Below are positions 33,878 through 42,401 of a DNA stretch of 64,000 bases, one piece after another (position 1 is the stretch's first letter; every line of letters starts with the position of its first letter). The stretch is from the NCBI GenBank assembly GCA_947166625.1, contig CAMVEX010000006.1, forward strand, positions 1-64,000. The letters run 5' to 3'. The position numbers were made by a program, and so were the translations under genes. Under the pieces are notes generated by a model. It was not told the DNA's origin. It searched no databases and saw only the letters and a program-made list of their open reading frames with translations. The stretch comes from an uncultured Clostridia bacterium (GTDB lineage Bacteria > Bacillota > Clostridia > Oscillospirales > Acutalibacteraceae).

Positions 33878-34654
33878 ATGTCAAAGAATTATTTTGATCT
33901 CACAGGACAGGTCGCTGTTGTAACAGGTGCATCGACAGGTCTCGGTGTTCAGATGGCAAAGGCTCTTGCAAATCAGGGTTGCAATATTGTCGCCATGGCG
34001 CGCAGGCAGAATCTCATTGATGAGGTCGCCGCGGAAATCGAGAAGGAATACGGAGTTAAGGCCATCGGCGTTCGCTGCGACATTACGGATACAGACAGCG
34101 TTGAAGCCGCAGTTGACGCCGTTCTCAAAGAATTCGGCAGAATTGATATTCTCATCAACAACGCAGGCACCGGCGGAGTCACTCCCGCAGAGGATATGCC
34201 CGACGCTACATTTGAAAACGAAATGAATATCGACCTTTTCGGCACCTTCAAGATGGCGAGAGCGGTAGCCAAAAAGGCTATGCTCCCCGCAAAATACGGC
34301 AGAATCATCAACATCGCTTCGATGTACGGCCTTGTAGGCAACAAAATCGCTCCCACAGCCTGCTATCACGCGGCTAAAGGCGGCGTTGTAAATCTCACGA
34401 GAGCTCTCGCCGCGGAATGGGGCGAAAAGGGCATTAACGTAAACTCGATCTGCCCCGGATATTTCTACACTCCGCTCACGGAGGAAACACTCAATTCCGA
34501 ATTCTTCCAGAATTACGCAAAGACCATGATCCCCCTTGCCCGTTACGGCAACGAAGGCGAGCTTGACAGCACCGCGATTTTCCTTGCATCCCCCGCTTCA
34601 AGCTATGTAAACGGACAGAATATCGCTGTTGACGGCGGCTACACCTGCATGTAA
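33878..34654 (+). CDS. Short-chain dehydrogenase/reductase
   Basis: A 258-residue classical SDR. TGASTGLG is the NAD(P)-binding glycine motif, NNAG follows, and the active site is Ser in NIASMYGL with YHAAKGG (YxxxK). The C terminus SSYVNGQNIAVDGGYTCM is typical. It resembles gluconate 5-dehydrogenase, KduD or FabG-like members; substrate cannot be fixed from sequence. It is monocistronic, with a strong promoter, an AAGGAGG site and its own terminator, and its codons look optimised. These hint at high expression. Confidence 0.88.
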   Translation: MSKNYFDLTGQVAVVTGASTGLGVQMAKALANQGCNIVAMARRQNLIDEVAAEIEKEYGVKAIGVRCDITDTDSVEAAVDAVLKEFGRIDILINNAGTGGVTPAEDMPDATFENEMNIDLFGTFKMARAVAKKAMLPAKYGRIINIASMYGLVGNKIAPTACYHAAKGGVVNLTRALAAEWGEKGINVNSICPGYFYTPLTEETLNSEFFQNYAKTMIPLARYGNEGELDSTAIFLASPASSYVNGQNIAVDGGYTCM

Positions 34655-34672
34655 TCAAATAAGTTACGCAAA

Positions 34673-34711
34673 GCCCGCAGAGATCATAAGATCCCTGCGG
34701 GCAGATTTTTT
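34673..34711 (+). terminator. Intrinsic terminator of SDR gene
   Basis: GCCCGCAG-A-GATC pairs with GATC-C-CTGCGGGC over a short loop and is followed by AGATTTTTTAT. Its U-tract touches the stop codon of the convergent prsW-like gene. Confidence 0.88.
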
Positions 34712-35447
34712 ATATACGAATATTATTCATAAAATCGGAAAAACCGTATTGATTATAATCGATATACTCATCCGCCGCGGCGGTCTGCTTAACTTTTCTG
34801 TAAGCGATAATGAACATAATCAGCACAAAGACGATCCATGCCACGGTAGCCGCATCGGCCTGAACGGTCGCCAAAAAATCATAGGCGCCGTGTAAGAATG
34901 CAGGTATCAGCAGAGCCTTTATCTTACAGGCCTTGACTCTCAGGGAATTGCCTCTGTAGCTCCAGCGCTTAGCCGCCGCATACCAGACTCCCATAAACAC
35001 GCCGAAGCAGGCATGGGCGGGAACTGCGGTAAACGCGCGGGCAACAGCATTTGAAAGGCCGAACTGGATTACATACCCGATATTTTCAAACAGAGCAAAG
35101 CCGAGGGAAACAAAAACGGAATATACCACTCCGTCGAACGAGCAGTTGAAATTCGGCGATTTCCATGTGCGGATCTTAAGGAAGAAATATTTGGAGCCTT
35201 CCTCCGCAAACGCGACTATTAAAAAATACTCGATTATATTATAGATCAGTGTTTTTTCGGGGACAAACCGTGCAAGGATCCCGCCGCACACAAGCTCGGC
35301 GATGCCTGCCGTGAAAGTCGAAAGCAGCCCCATAAAAACAAGGGATATAAGCAGACCTTTGGGCTCTTTTTCGAGCCTGTCTGCCTTATAGACCTTTGCG
35401 AGAAGTATAATTGCCGGAATGACAGCGGCAATCGTGCGAATAATCAT
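34710..35447 (-). CDS. PrsW-family intramembrane metalloprotease
   Basis: A 245-residue membrane protein of the PrsW family (CPBP superfamily). AEEGSKYFFL gives the EExxK motif, GFALFENIGYV the FxxxE segment, and AHACFGVFMG the metal-binding histidine. In Bacillus PrsW makes the first cut of an anti-sigma factor (RsiW). No sigma or anti-sigma gene is nearby, so the target is open. It is the last gene of the miaB-to-prsW unit and overlaps the fumarase-type gene by 4 nt. Confidence 0.87.
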   Translation of the reverse strand: MIIRTIAAVIPAIILLAKVYKADRLEKEPKGLLISLVFMGLLSTFTAGIAELVCGGILARFVPEKTLIYNIIEYFLIVAFAEEGSKYFFLKIRTWKSPNFNCSFDGVVYSVFVSLGFALFENIGYVIQFGLSNAVARAFTAVPAHACFGVFMGVWYAAAKRWSYRGNSLRVKACKIKALLIPAFLHGAYDFLATVQADAATVAWIVFVLIMFIIAYRKVKQTAAADEYIDYNQYGFSDFMNNIRI

Positions 35448-35989
35448 AATTTCTTTTCCTCAAAAACGGTATTGCCGCGGCAGTCTATGCCGACAAAAAC
35501 GGGAAACTCGCTGACCGTGAGCCTCTTGACGCTCTCGCACCCGAGCTCGGGAAACGCGATCTCTTCAAGAGAGGTGATATGCTTGGCATAGAGAGCGCCC
35601 GCGCCCCCGAGGGCGCAAAAATAAACCGAGCCGTTACGCACGACGGCTTGACGCACTTTTTCGCTTCTCTCGCCCTTACCGATCATCGCGGCGAGCCCGA
35701 GATCAAGCAGACGGGGTGAATAAGGATCCATTCTGCCCGCTGTGGTAGGGCCGCAGCTGCCTATAGGCAAATTTGCCGGAGCAGGGGTAGGACCCGCGAA
35801 ATAGATGCAGGCGTCTTTTAATTCAAAGGGCAGTTTTTCTCCTCTGTCGAGCAATTCAAAAATGCGTTTATGTGCCGCATCCCTCGCGGTGTAGCAGATC
35901 CCGCTGAGTTCAACCATATCCCCGGCGGCGAGGTCGGGGATATTATTTCTTATTTCCTGTAAATTTAATTTATACAATGACATAATCAT
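35444..35989 (-). CDS. Class I fumarase/tartrate dehydratase beta-type subunit
   Basis: A 181-residue protein corresponding to the C-terminal (beta) domain of iron-sulfur hydro-lyases. AGDMVELSGICYTARDAAHKR, FAGPTPAPANLPIGSCGPTTAGRMDPYS and FCALGGAGALY are the diagnostic segments, with the substrate-binding Arg and catalytic Ser-Cys region present. The [4Fe-4S]-bearing alpha subunit normally adjacent is not in this window. The beta chain must pair with a partner encoded elsewhere. It overlaps its neighbours by 4 nt on both sides (ATGA junctions). Confidence 0.88.
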   Translation of the reverse strand: MIMSLYKLNLQEIRNNIPDLAAGDMVELSGICYTARDAAHKRIFELLDRGEKLPFELKDACIYFAGPTPAPANLPIGSCGPTTAGRMDPYSPRLLDLGLAAMIGKGERSEKVRQAVVRNGSVYFCALGGAGALYAKHITSLEEIAFPELGCESVKRLTVSEFPVFVGIDCRGNTVFEEKKL

Positions 35990-36564
35990 TCACCGGGATT
36001 GATTTTTTCTGAAATCGAGCCGAGATTTTCTATAAGCTCATCCACGCTCTTTTTGACCGCATTGAGCGAAAAATCAAGATTTACCTGAGCGGTCCTCACT
36101 CTTTCGCCTGCCGCGCGGATATCCGCCGCAGCGGAATCTATTGAACCGCCTGCCGTTTCGAGAGCCTTTGAGGCAGTCTGCTTCGCTCCGCTCACAAGAG
36201 TATCCGAATACTTCATCGCCTCCTGTATGAGCACACCGGAGCTTTCTCCGCTGAAAGCGTCATACCCGGATCTGTTCATCTGCTCCGACGGCTGCGAAAG
36301 CTTCGCCTCAAGCTCTTCTTTTTCGCGCCCGAGGGCCTCAAGCCTCTCATTCAAAGACCTGATTTTCTCTTTGAGCTCTTCATTCTCCGATTTCAACGCG
36401 GAAAAATCATCGCCCGAAACAGAGCCGGCGCATTCGGCGCTCTTTTCTCTAAGCTCATCTGCAAGCGCGACATTTTCACTTTGAAGCTTCTCTATATAAG
36501 ATAACACATCTTCTCTTTTGAAGCCGCCGAATACGGATTTTTTCAGAATTCTGTCACTGTTCAT
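35986..36564 (-). CDS. DivIVA-like coiled-coil protein
   Basis: A 192-residue protein with a short DivIVA-type N terminus (KSVFGGFKREDVLSYIEKLQ), a coiled coil at about residues 28-90 and a helical tail. DivIVA-type N termini bind curved membrane. It differs from the longer DivIVA at 40.7 kb and is probably a second member used in another phase of growth or sporulation. It lies 9 nt after the transketolase C-terminal gene and overlaps the fumarase-type gene. Confidence 0.75.
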   Translation of the reverse strand: MNSDRILKKSVFGGFKREDVLSYIEKLQSENVALADELREKSAECAGSVSGDDFSALKSENEELKEKIRSLNERLEALGREKEELEAKLSQPSEQMNRSGYDAFSGESSGVLIQEAMKYSDTLVSGAKQTASKALETAGGSIDSAAADIRAAGERVRTAQVNLDFSLNAVKKSVDELIENLGSISEKINPGE

Positions 36565-36573
36565 TTTGAAACC

Positions 36574-37524
36574 TTATTTCTTTAATGAAATAGCCTTTTT
36601 GGCTTTATCGGCGATATTTGCGGCGTCAAGACCGTAAATATGCAGAAGTTCGACCGCAGGGCCCGATTTGCCGAATACATCGTTTACGCCGACGCGGACG
36701 ACCGGAACGCAGGTGCCGCTCTCGCAGATGGCTTCGCTGACTGCGCTTCCGAGGCCGCCGATGATATTATGCTCCTCTGCGGTAACAACGCAGCCTGTCT
36801 TGGCGGCGCTGCGGCAGATTGTTTCGGCGTCAAGCGGCTTTATGGTGTGGACATTGATGATCTCGGCATCGATACCGTCCTGCGCGAGAAGCTTCTTGGC
36901 TTCGATCGCTTCATTGACCATAAGACCGGTGGCGCAGATGGTAACATCCGCTCCGTCACAGAGCTTGACGGCTTTGCCCCACTCAAACTTATAATCATCG
37001 CCGAAAACGCAGGGCACTGCAAGCCTTCCGAATCTCATATAGACAGGGCCTTCATATTCCGCGGCGGCAAGAACGGCTGCTCTCGCTTCGACAGCATCCG
37101 CGGGATTTATGATAACCATGCCGGGAATGCTCCTCATAAGAGCGATATCCTCACAGCACTGGTGGCTGGCACCGTCTTCGCCGACGGAAATGCCCGCGTG
37201 AGTGGCGCCTATTTTAACATTGAGATGGGGATAGCCTATCGAATTTCTCACCTGCTCGAAGGCTCTGCCTGCCGCAAACATGGCAAAGGTGCTGGCAAAC
37301 ACGGTAAATCCCGTTGTGGCAAGACCCGCCGCAACGCCCATCATATTGCTTTCCTGAATACCGGAATCGAAAAATCTCTCTTTATATTCTTTTTTGAACA
37401 TACCCGTCTTGGTAGCGGCGGCAAGGTCGGCATCAAGGACTATGACCTTATCATTTATCGCGCCGAGCTCAACGAGAGCCTTGCCGTAAGCGTCACGGGT
37501 CGCCATTTTGATTATATCAGCCAT
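36574..37524 (-). CDS. Transketolase, C-terminal subunit
   Basis: A 316-residue chain with the pyrimidine-binding and C-terminal transketolase domains. SGIQESNMMGVAAGLATTG and GEDGASHQCCEDIALMRSIPGM are typical; the Glu in the first is expected to activate TPP. It is the second half of a split transketolase that moves two-carbon units between pentose and triose phosphates. It lies 15 nt after the N-terminal subunit gene and has AAGGGG upstream of the ATG. Confidence 0.93.
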   Translation of the reverse strand: MADIIKMATRDAYGKALVELGAINDKVIVLDADLAAATKTGMFKKEYKERFFDSGIQESNMMGVAAGLATTGFTVFASTFAMFAAGRAFEQVRNSIGYPHLNVKIGATHAGISVGEDGASHQCCEDIALMRSIPGMVIINPADAVEARAAVLAAAEYEGPVYMRFGRLAVPCVFGDDYKFEWGKAVKLCDGADVTICATGLMVNEAIEAKKLLAQDGIDAEIINVHTIKPLDAETICRSAAKTGCVVTAEEHNIIGGLGSAVSEAICESGTCVPVVRVGVNDVFGKSGPAVELLHIYGLDAANIADKAKKAISLKK

Positions 37525-37539
37525 TGTTACACCCCTTCC

Positions 37540-38382
37540 TTATGCTTCAAGCTCGGCGAGAGCCGCCGAAAGCTCCGTCATCGCCTGCTCATATTCTTCC
37601 GCATTGGGAGCCTTGCCGTGCCAGCCGACTTCGTTTTCCATATAGGAAACGCCCTTGCCCTTTACGCTCTTGGCGATGATCGCGCTGGGCTTGCCTTTGA
37701 ATTCGGCAGCGGCGGCAAAAGCGGCGTCTATCTCATCAAATGAATGAGCGTCTATCTCTATCACATTCCAGCCGAAGGCTTTGAATTTCTCTGCAATAGG
37801 ATAGGGAGAATTGACCTCGGCGCAGGTGCCGTCGATCTGAAGATTGTTATTGTCAATGACAGCTACAAGGTTATCGAGGCCTTTTGCCGAAGCATACATA
37901 GCGGCTTCCCAGACCTGACCCTCCTGGATCTCACCGTCACCGAGAACGGTATATACTCTGAACGGTTTACCCGAAATCTTTGCGCCGAGCGCCATACCGC
38001 AGGCGGCTGAAATGCCCTGACCGAGAGAGCCGGTACACATATCTACGCCGGGGGTATATTTGATGCTCGGATGACCCTGGAGATTGGAATCGCTCTTTCT
38101 GAGGGTCTTGATCCACTCCTGAGGGAAGAAGCCTTTGAGGGCAAGCACTGCGTAAAGAGCGGGTGCGGCGTGACCCTTTGAGAGAACGAATCTGTCTCTG
38201 TTTTCATTCTTCGGATCTGCGGGATCGACATTCATATGTCTGAAATAGAGGTAGGTAATGATATCAACGCAAGAGAACGCACCGCCCGGGTGGCCGGATT
38301 TGGCGTTGAATACACCTTCTATTATACCCATTCTTGCTTTGCACGCCGTAATTTTCAGCTGTTTTTTGATTGCTGCATCCAT
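37540..38382 (-). CDS. Transketolase, N-terminal subunit
   Basis: A 280-residue TPP-binding chain. KSGHPGGAFSCVDI, SKGHAAPALYA, and GDGEIQEGQVWEAAM followed by DNNNLQIDG form the TPP-magnesium site. The start at 38382 is chosen over the GTG three codons earlier because GGGAGG lies 8 nt upstream of it. It works with the adjacent C-terminal chain, and with rpe at 33 kb serves the non-oxidative pentose phosphate pathway. Confidence 0.93.
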   Translation of the reverse strand: MDAAIKKQLKITACKARMGIIEGVFNAKSGHPGGAFSCVDIITYLYFRHMNVDPADPKNENRDRFVLSKGHAAPALYAVLALKGFFPQEWIKTLRKSDSNLQGHPSIKYTPGVDMCTGSLGQGISAACGMALGAKISGKPFRVYTVLGDGEIQEGQVWEAAMYASAKGLDNLVAVIDNNNLQIDGTCAEVNSPYPIAEKFKAFGWNVIEIDAHSFDEIDAAFAAAAEFKGKPSAIIAKSVKGKGVSYMENEVGWHGKAPNAEEYEQAMTELSAALAELEA

Positions 38383-38398
38383 GGCAGCCACCTCCCGG

Positions 38399-39253
38399 TT
38401 AAATTTGATTGTTGTTTATATTCTCTTTATCTATCTCGGCTGTAAGATAGCGGAGGAAATCGGCAACGGCGCCGTCATTGCAATGGCAGGCGACATAATC
38501 GGAAATCGCCTTGACCTCACGCGGCGCGGATGCGGTGCATCCCGCTATCTCGACCTCCGAGAGCATTTTATAATCATTGTAATAATCGCCTATGGCGGCG
38601 GTATGATCTTTTTCGATACCGAGCATCCGGGCGATTTCCATTACAGCAGCGCCCTTGTTTGCGCCTTTTGCCTGAATCTGAACGCTGACGCTTGAAGAAT
38701 CTATAACGCTGAATTCTCTGCCGGAAACGCTGCGGAGGACTTTGCCTATCTGTTTCACTCTCCACATAGCGCCGATAAAGACCACCTTGCCCCAGTTTTC
38801 GGGCGGAACATCCGCAATATTCCTGAAATACTTATATGTGGCTTTGCTCTTTTTGATAAAGAAATGAGCCCAGTAGCCGATGCCGGAAATATACAGGGTA
38901 TCTTTGGTATCAATCAGCACATCGAGGGTGGGAAACTTCTCTGCGATCTTTTTGGTCTTCCTTACAGAATCTTCGCTGAGAGCGGTGAAAGAAAGCATTT
39001 TTTCCTCTTTGAAATCATATATTCCGGCGCCGCCCATAACGACGGCGGGTATGCCGCCGAGCGGGAGATTTTTATAATAGTCTCGCATAAGCTCGGGATT
39101 TCTGTCTGAAGCGAGGGTAAAATTACCGCCTTTATCCGTGAATTTTTTGATCTCTGCCGGATTTTCGGGCGGCAGCAGACGCTTTTTATTTATCAGGGTG
39201 CCGTCTATGTCTGAAGCAACAAGCCATGACGAATACGGTGAACTGCTTTGCAT
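38399..39253 (-). CDS. HAD-IIB (Cof-type) phosphatase
   Basis: A 284-residue HAD hydrolase. SDIDGTLI is motif I with the nucleophile Asp, FTLASDR motif II, KGANKGAAV the motif III lysine, and GDYYNDYKML motif IV. The C2B cap fits the Cof group of sugar-phosphate or FMN phosphatases. Substrate unknown. AAGGAG is 6 nt before the ATG, whose first codon shares one base with the rluD stop region. It lies between rluD and the transketolase genes. Confidence 0.88.
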   Translation of the reverse strand: MQSSSPYSSWLVASDIDGTLINKKRLLPPENPAEIKKFTDKGGNFTLASDRNPELMRDYYKNLPLGGIPAVVMGGAGIYDFKEEKMLSFTALSEDSVRKTKKIAEKFPTLDVLIDTKDTLYISGIGYWAHFFIKKSKATYKYFRNIADVPPENWGKVVFIGAMWRVKQIGKVLRSVSGREFSVIDSSSVSVQIQAKGANKGAAVMEIARMLGIEKDHTAAIGDYYNDYKMLSEVEIAGCTASAPREVKAISDYVACHCNDGAVADFLRYLTAEIDKENINNNQI

Positions 39254-40200
39254 TATTTACTCCTTAATCGGGATAAAAAAGATTCAAAATAAGGCGGAAG
39301 AGGGGCAGAAAGCTTTATCCTCTCGCCTGTAACCGGATGCGTAAAACCGAGCACCGCAGCGTGAAGGCACTGACCGCCTTCGAGAGCGGGCTTTCCGCCG
39401 GGGCCGTAAACCGGATCTCCGGCGACGGGATGGCCTAAATAAGCCATGTGAACTCTGATCTGATGGGTACGACCGGTTTCAAGAATACATCTTACAAGTG
39501 AAAAGCCCGGAAATTCTTCAATAACTTCATAATGCGTAACCGCATCTTTGGAATTTTTATCCGTTACGCACATTTTTTTACGGTCGGCAGAGCTTCTGCC
39601 GATGGGCGCATCGACAACGCCTTCGCTTTCTTTAAGCCTGCCGTGGACGACCGCATTATATTCGCGATCGAGCGAATGAGCCTTTATCTGCTCGGAGAGA
39701 GATACATGAGCCTCATCGGTTTTGGCAACTAACAGAAGCCCGCTTGTATCTTTGTCGATCCTGTGGACTATCCCGGGGCGGATCTTACCGTTGATGCCGG
39801 AGAGCGAATCTCCGCAATGCCACAAGAGGGCGTTGACGAGAGTGCCTTCGTAATTCCCCGGGGCGGGATGAACCACCATACCTCTCGGCTTATTGACAAC
39901 GAGCAGAGAATCATCCTCATAAACGATATCGAGAGGGATATTTTCTTTCTTTATATTGAGGTCAACAGGCTCGGGGACGGCGAAAACTATCTCATCGCCG
40001 CACGAGGGCCTGAAGCTCTTTGACACCGCTCTGCCGTTGCAGGTAACGAGCCCTTTATCAAAAAGCCCCTGCACGAAGGAACGGGAACGGTTATCAATCA
40101 CAAAGGAGAGAATTTTATCAACTCTCTCCTGCGCAAAATTTTCGTCAACAACAAAAGATACAGGTTCGTCGTATTCAAATGAACTTATCTTGTCAATCAT
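39253..40200 (-). CDS. 23S rRNA pseudouridine synthase, RluD family
   Basis: A 315-residue RluA/RluD-type enzyme. An N-terminal S4-like domain (RVDKILSF, VTCNGRAVSKSF) precedes the catalytic domain with HRIDKDTSGLLLVAKT carrying the catalytic Asp, then ETGRTHQIRVHMAYLGHP. It converts uridines to pseudouridine in 23S rRNA. It overlaps lspA by 8 nt, an arrangement widely conserved in Bacillota (lspA-rluD). Confidence 0.93.
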   Translation of the reverse strand: MIDKISSFEYDEPVSFVVDENFAQERVDKILSFVIDNRSRSFVQGLFDKGLVTCNGRAVSKSFRPSCGDEIVFAVPEPVDLNIKKENIPLDIVYEDDSLLVVNKPRGMVVHPAPGNYEGTLVNALLWHCGDSLSGINGKIRPGIVHRIDKDTSGLLLVAKTDEAHVSLSEQIKAHSLDREYNAVVHGRLKESEGVVDAPIGRSSADRKKMCVTDKNSKDAVTHYEVIEEFPGFSLVRCILETGRTHQIRVHMAYLGHPVAGDPVYGPGGKPALEGGQCLHAAVLGFTHPVTGERIKLSAPLPPYFESFLSRLRSK

Positions 40201-40687
40201 TGTCTTCCGCTTTGTTTTCTTTTGACTGCTTCTTTTCGGAAATGAGGGTGTAGATCTCGTAGCATATCAGCAGGATCCCGCCGACCGTTATGAAAATATC
40301 CGCTACATTGAAAACAGCGAAATTCATAAACAGAGGCTCGATGAAATCAACGACAAAGCCGTTTGCGACCCTGTCGATCAGATTGCCTATGCCGCCCGAT
40401 ACGATGAGGAGCAGGCACACGCTCGCCGCTTTGGATCTGACCTTATTTGTCATCAGCACAAACAGACACAGCGCGATCACAAGGGAGGTAAATACGATCA
40501 GTATGACCTTGTTATCGGAAAATGAGCTGAATGCGGCACCGGTGTTTTCGGTATATCTGAGCTGAAATAATCCGAAAAGAAATTCTTTTGTATCGCCGGA
40601 TTTAAGAGCGGAAACAGCCGCGATCTTAGCCACTCTGTCTATCGCAACAAGCCCAGCAATTATCAGAACATATATGACACGAATCAT
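40193..40687 (-). CDS. lspA: Lipoprotein signal peptidase (signal peptidase II)
   Basis: A 164-residue four-span aspartyl protease that cleaves signal peptides from prolipoproteins. GGIGNLIDRVANGFVVDF and FAVFNVADIFI carry the two catalytic Asp residues. The C terminus is a lysine-rich tail. It follows the DivIVA gene by 6 nt and overlaps rluD. Confidence 0.95.
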   Translation of the reverse strand: MIRVIYVLIIAGLVAIDRVAKIAAVSALKSGDTKEFLFGLFQLRYTENTGAAFSSFSDNKVILIVFTSLVIALCLFVLMTNKVRSKAASVCLLLIVSGGIGNLIDRVANGFVVDFIEPLFMNFAVFNVADIFITVGGILLICYEIYTLISEKKQSKENKAEDND

Positions 40688-40693
40688 TTAATT

Positions 40694-41842
40694 TTAATCG
40701 AAGAGCGAATCGAAAAGAGATGTGATATCGTCATCGTCATCATCGGAATCATCAGCCGAGGGGATGTCGAGAGCATCAAAATCATCATCAAGGTCTCCGA
40801 AAATATCGTCATCGTCTGCTTCGGGCGAAGCGGGCACGGAGGGCTCTGCGGGAGCTTCGGGCTCTGCGGGAGCTTCGGGCTCTTCCTGAGCCGGAGCCGC
40901 TTCCTGCTCGGGGGCGGCGAAATCGGGAATGAGAGAATCTATATCCGCAGATATGCCGCTGTCATCGGAATCATCAAGATCAAGCTCGCTGAGGAAGGAA
41001 TCAAAATCATCCTCTTCATCCTGAGCGGCAGGCTCCTGCTCAGCTGTTTCTGCGGGGATTTCGGGCTCCTGAACCGGGGCGGGCTCTTCGGCCTCGGCCT
41101 CAACCTCGGGCTCCTGAACGGGCTCTTGCACCGCTGCCTGAGGCTCGGGAATCTCTGCCGCCGCGGGCGCCTTCAGATCGGGGATCTCGGGCTCATTTAT
41201 AAACTCGGGGATATCCTCGGGCTTCTTTTCGCCGTTGCAGAGCATCTCGACCATAGTCCTGAACTGCTGAAGTTCAGCCTTGACCTTCTTGAGCTCATCG
41301 GAATAGAATTCAAACATTTTTTTGCTGTTTCCGATTATGCCCGCGCTCTGTTTTTCGGCGTCGCCGATTATTTTTTGAGACTCTTTGTTTGCGTTTGCGA
41401 GCGTTTCATCCGCCTGGGTGCGCGCTCTCTCCTGAATGGAGGCGACGGCGTTTCTCGCGTTTGTAACTATATCCGCCGCCTGAGTGCGCGCGGCGTTGAC
41501 GAGATCAAGAGCCTGCTTATCGGCATTGGTCTTGATACGCTCAGCCTCGGCGTTTGCGCCGGCTATCGCGGCATCTGCATTTTCTTTTGAGGATTTGGTG
41601 ACGCTGTCTGCCATTTTGTGAGCGTCGAGAAGGGCTGCCTTGATGGCATCCTCATCGCCGCGATATTTTTCAACAGTGCCGGCAAGGATGCGGATCTTTT
41701 TATTGAGGACTTCGTTTTCATCCTGCATTTCTTTGTATGCGGCAGCAACTGCGGCGATATATTTATCTACTTCTTCAGCGCTGTAAGCGCCGGCGCTTAC
41801 GGGCGTAAATTTAGCGTTTGCGATCTGTTCGGGTCTAAGCAT
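40694..41842 (-). CDS. divIVA: DivIVA family protein with long acidic tail
   Basis: A 382-residue protein. The N-terminal membrane-binding part (NAKFTPVSAGAYSAEEVDKYI) and a long coiled coil of alanine-rich repeats span residues 1 to about 200. A tail of about 170 residues follows, rich in Glu, Asp, Pro and Ala (repeated EAPAEPEAPAEP, DDDDDD). DivIVA marks poles and division sites and recruits partners; the acidic low-complexity tail is unusual for the family and could be an interaction region. It follows sepF by 15 nt. Confidence 0.88.
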   Translation of the reverse strand: MLRPEQIANAKFTPVSAGAYSAEEVDKYIAAVAAAYKEMQDENEVLNKKIRILAGTVEKYRGDEDAIKAALLDAHKMADSVTKSSKENADAAIAGANAEAERIKTNADKQALDLVNAARTQAADIVTNARNAVASIQERARTQADETLANANKESQKIIGDAEKQSAGIIGNSKKMFEFYSDELKKVKAELQQFRTMVEMLCNGEKKPEDIPEFINEPEIPDLKAPAAAEIPEPQAAVQEPVQEPEVEAEAEEPAPVQEPEIPAETAEQEPAAQDEEDDFDSFLSELDLDDSDDSGISADIDSLIPDFAAPEQEAAPAQEEPEAPAEPEAPAEPSVPASPEADDDDIFGDLDDDFDALDIPSADDSDDDDDDITSLFDSLFD

Positions 41843-41857
41843 TTTTTATTCCCCCTG

Positions 41858-42358
41858 TTAAAATTCTTCTTCCGGAGCGCTGCTGATCTCGTCGCCGAGC
41901 TCACCGGTCACGGGCACATTATTCGGAGTGATTATATATGCTCTGTCCGCAATCTTTTTGAAATCGCCGTCATTGGCATAGGACACGCCGTAAAGAACAT
42001 CGATTATCCTCTGCGCCTCGTCTATCGGGCAGGATTCGAGATTGAGGACCACAATTCTCTTTTGCTTGAGAATATCGGCAACCTTGTTGACCTCAGCAAA
42101 GCGGTCTATCTTTTGGAAAACGACTCTCGGCTTTGACTGGGAAACGGGCTTGCCCGAATTGATATTGACTACATTTGAGTTTCTGTCGCTTCTTGAAGAA
42201 TGGAATGCGCCGGTCTTGGGGGCACGCTGAACTGCCGGCTCAGCCTCATCGTTATCGGGAGCGAAATCAAAATCATCTCTGACCTCGTCATCTACTCCCT
42301 CAACATAGGTATCGTCCGTTACGTTGATCCAGCTCTGGATCTTGTCTTTAATGCTCAT
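41858..42358 (-). CDS. sepF: Cell division protein SepF
   Basis: A 166-residue FtsZ-binding protein. The N-terminal amphipathic region (MSIKDKIQSWIN) would bind membrane, an acidic linker follows, and the C-terminal DUF552 core holds VVFQKIDRFAEVNKVADIL and VVLNLESCP. AAGGAGG precedes the ATG. Its position between yggS and divIVA matches the conserved order in Bacillota. Confidence 0.93.
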   Translation of the reverse strand: MSIKDKIQSWINVTDDTYVEGVDDEVRDDFDFAPDNDEAEPAVQRAPKTGAFHSSRSDRNSNVVNINSGKPVSQSKPRVVFQKIDRFAEVNKVADILKQKRIVVLNLESCPIDEAQRIIDVLYGVSYANDGDFKKIADRAYIITPNNVPVTGELGDEISSAPEEEF

Positions 42359-42401
42359 GGTAAATCCTCCTTAATATGTGACCGCCTCGGCGATAATTTC
42401 A

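Noticed and set aside
36640-37743. Plus-strand ORF of 367 aa
   Set aside because: It is antisense to the two transketolase genes, which have complete cofactor motifs.
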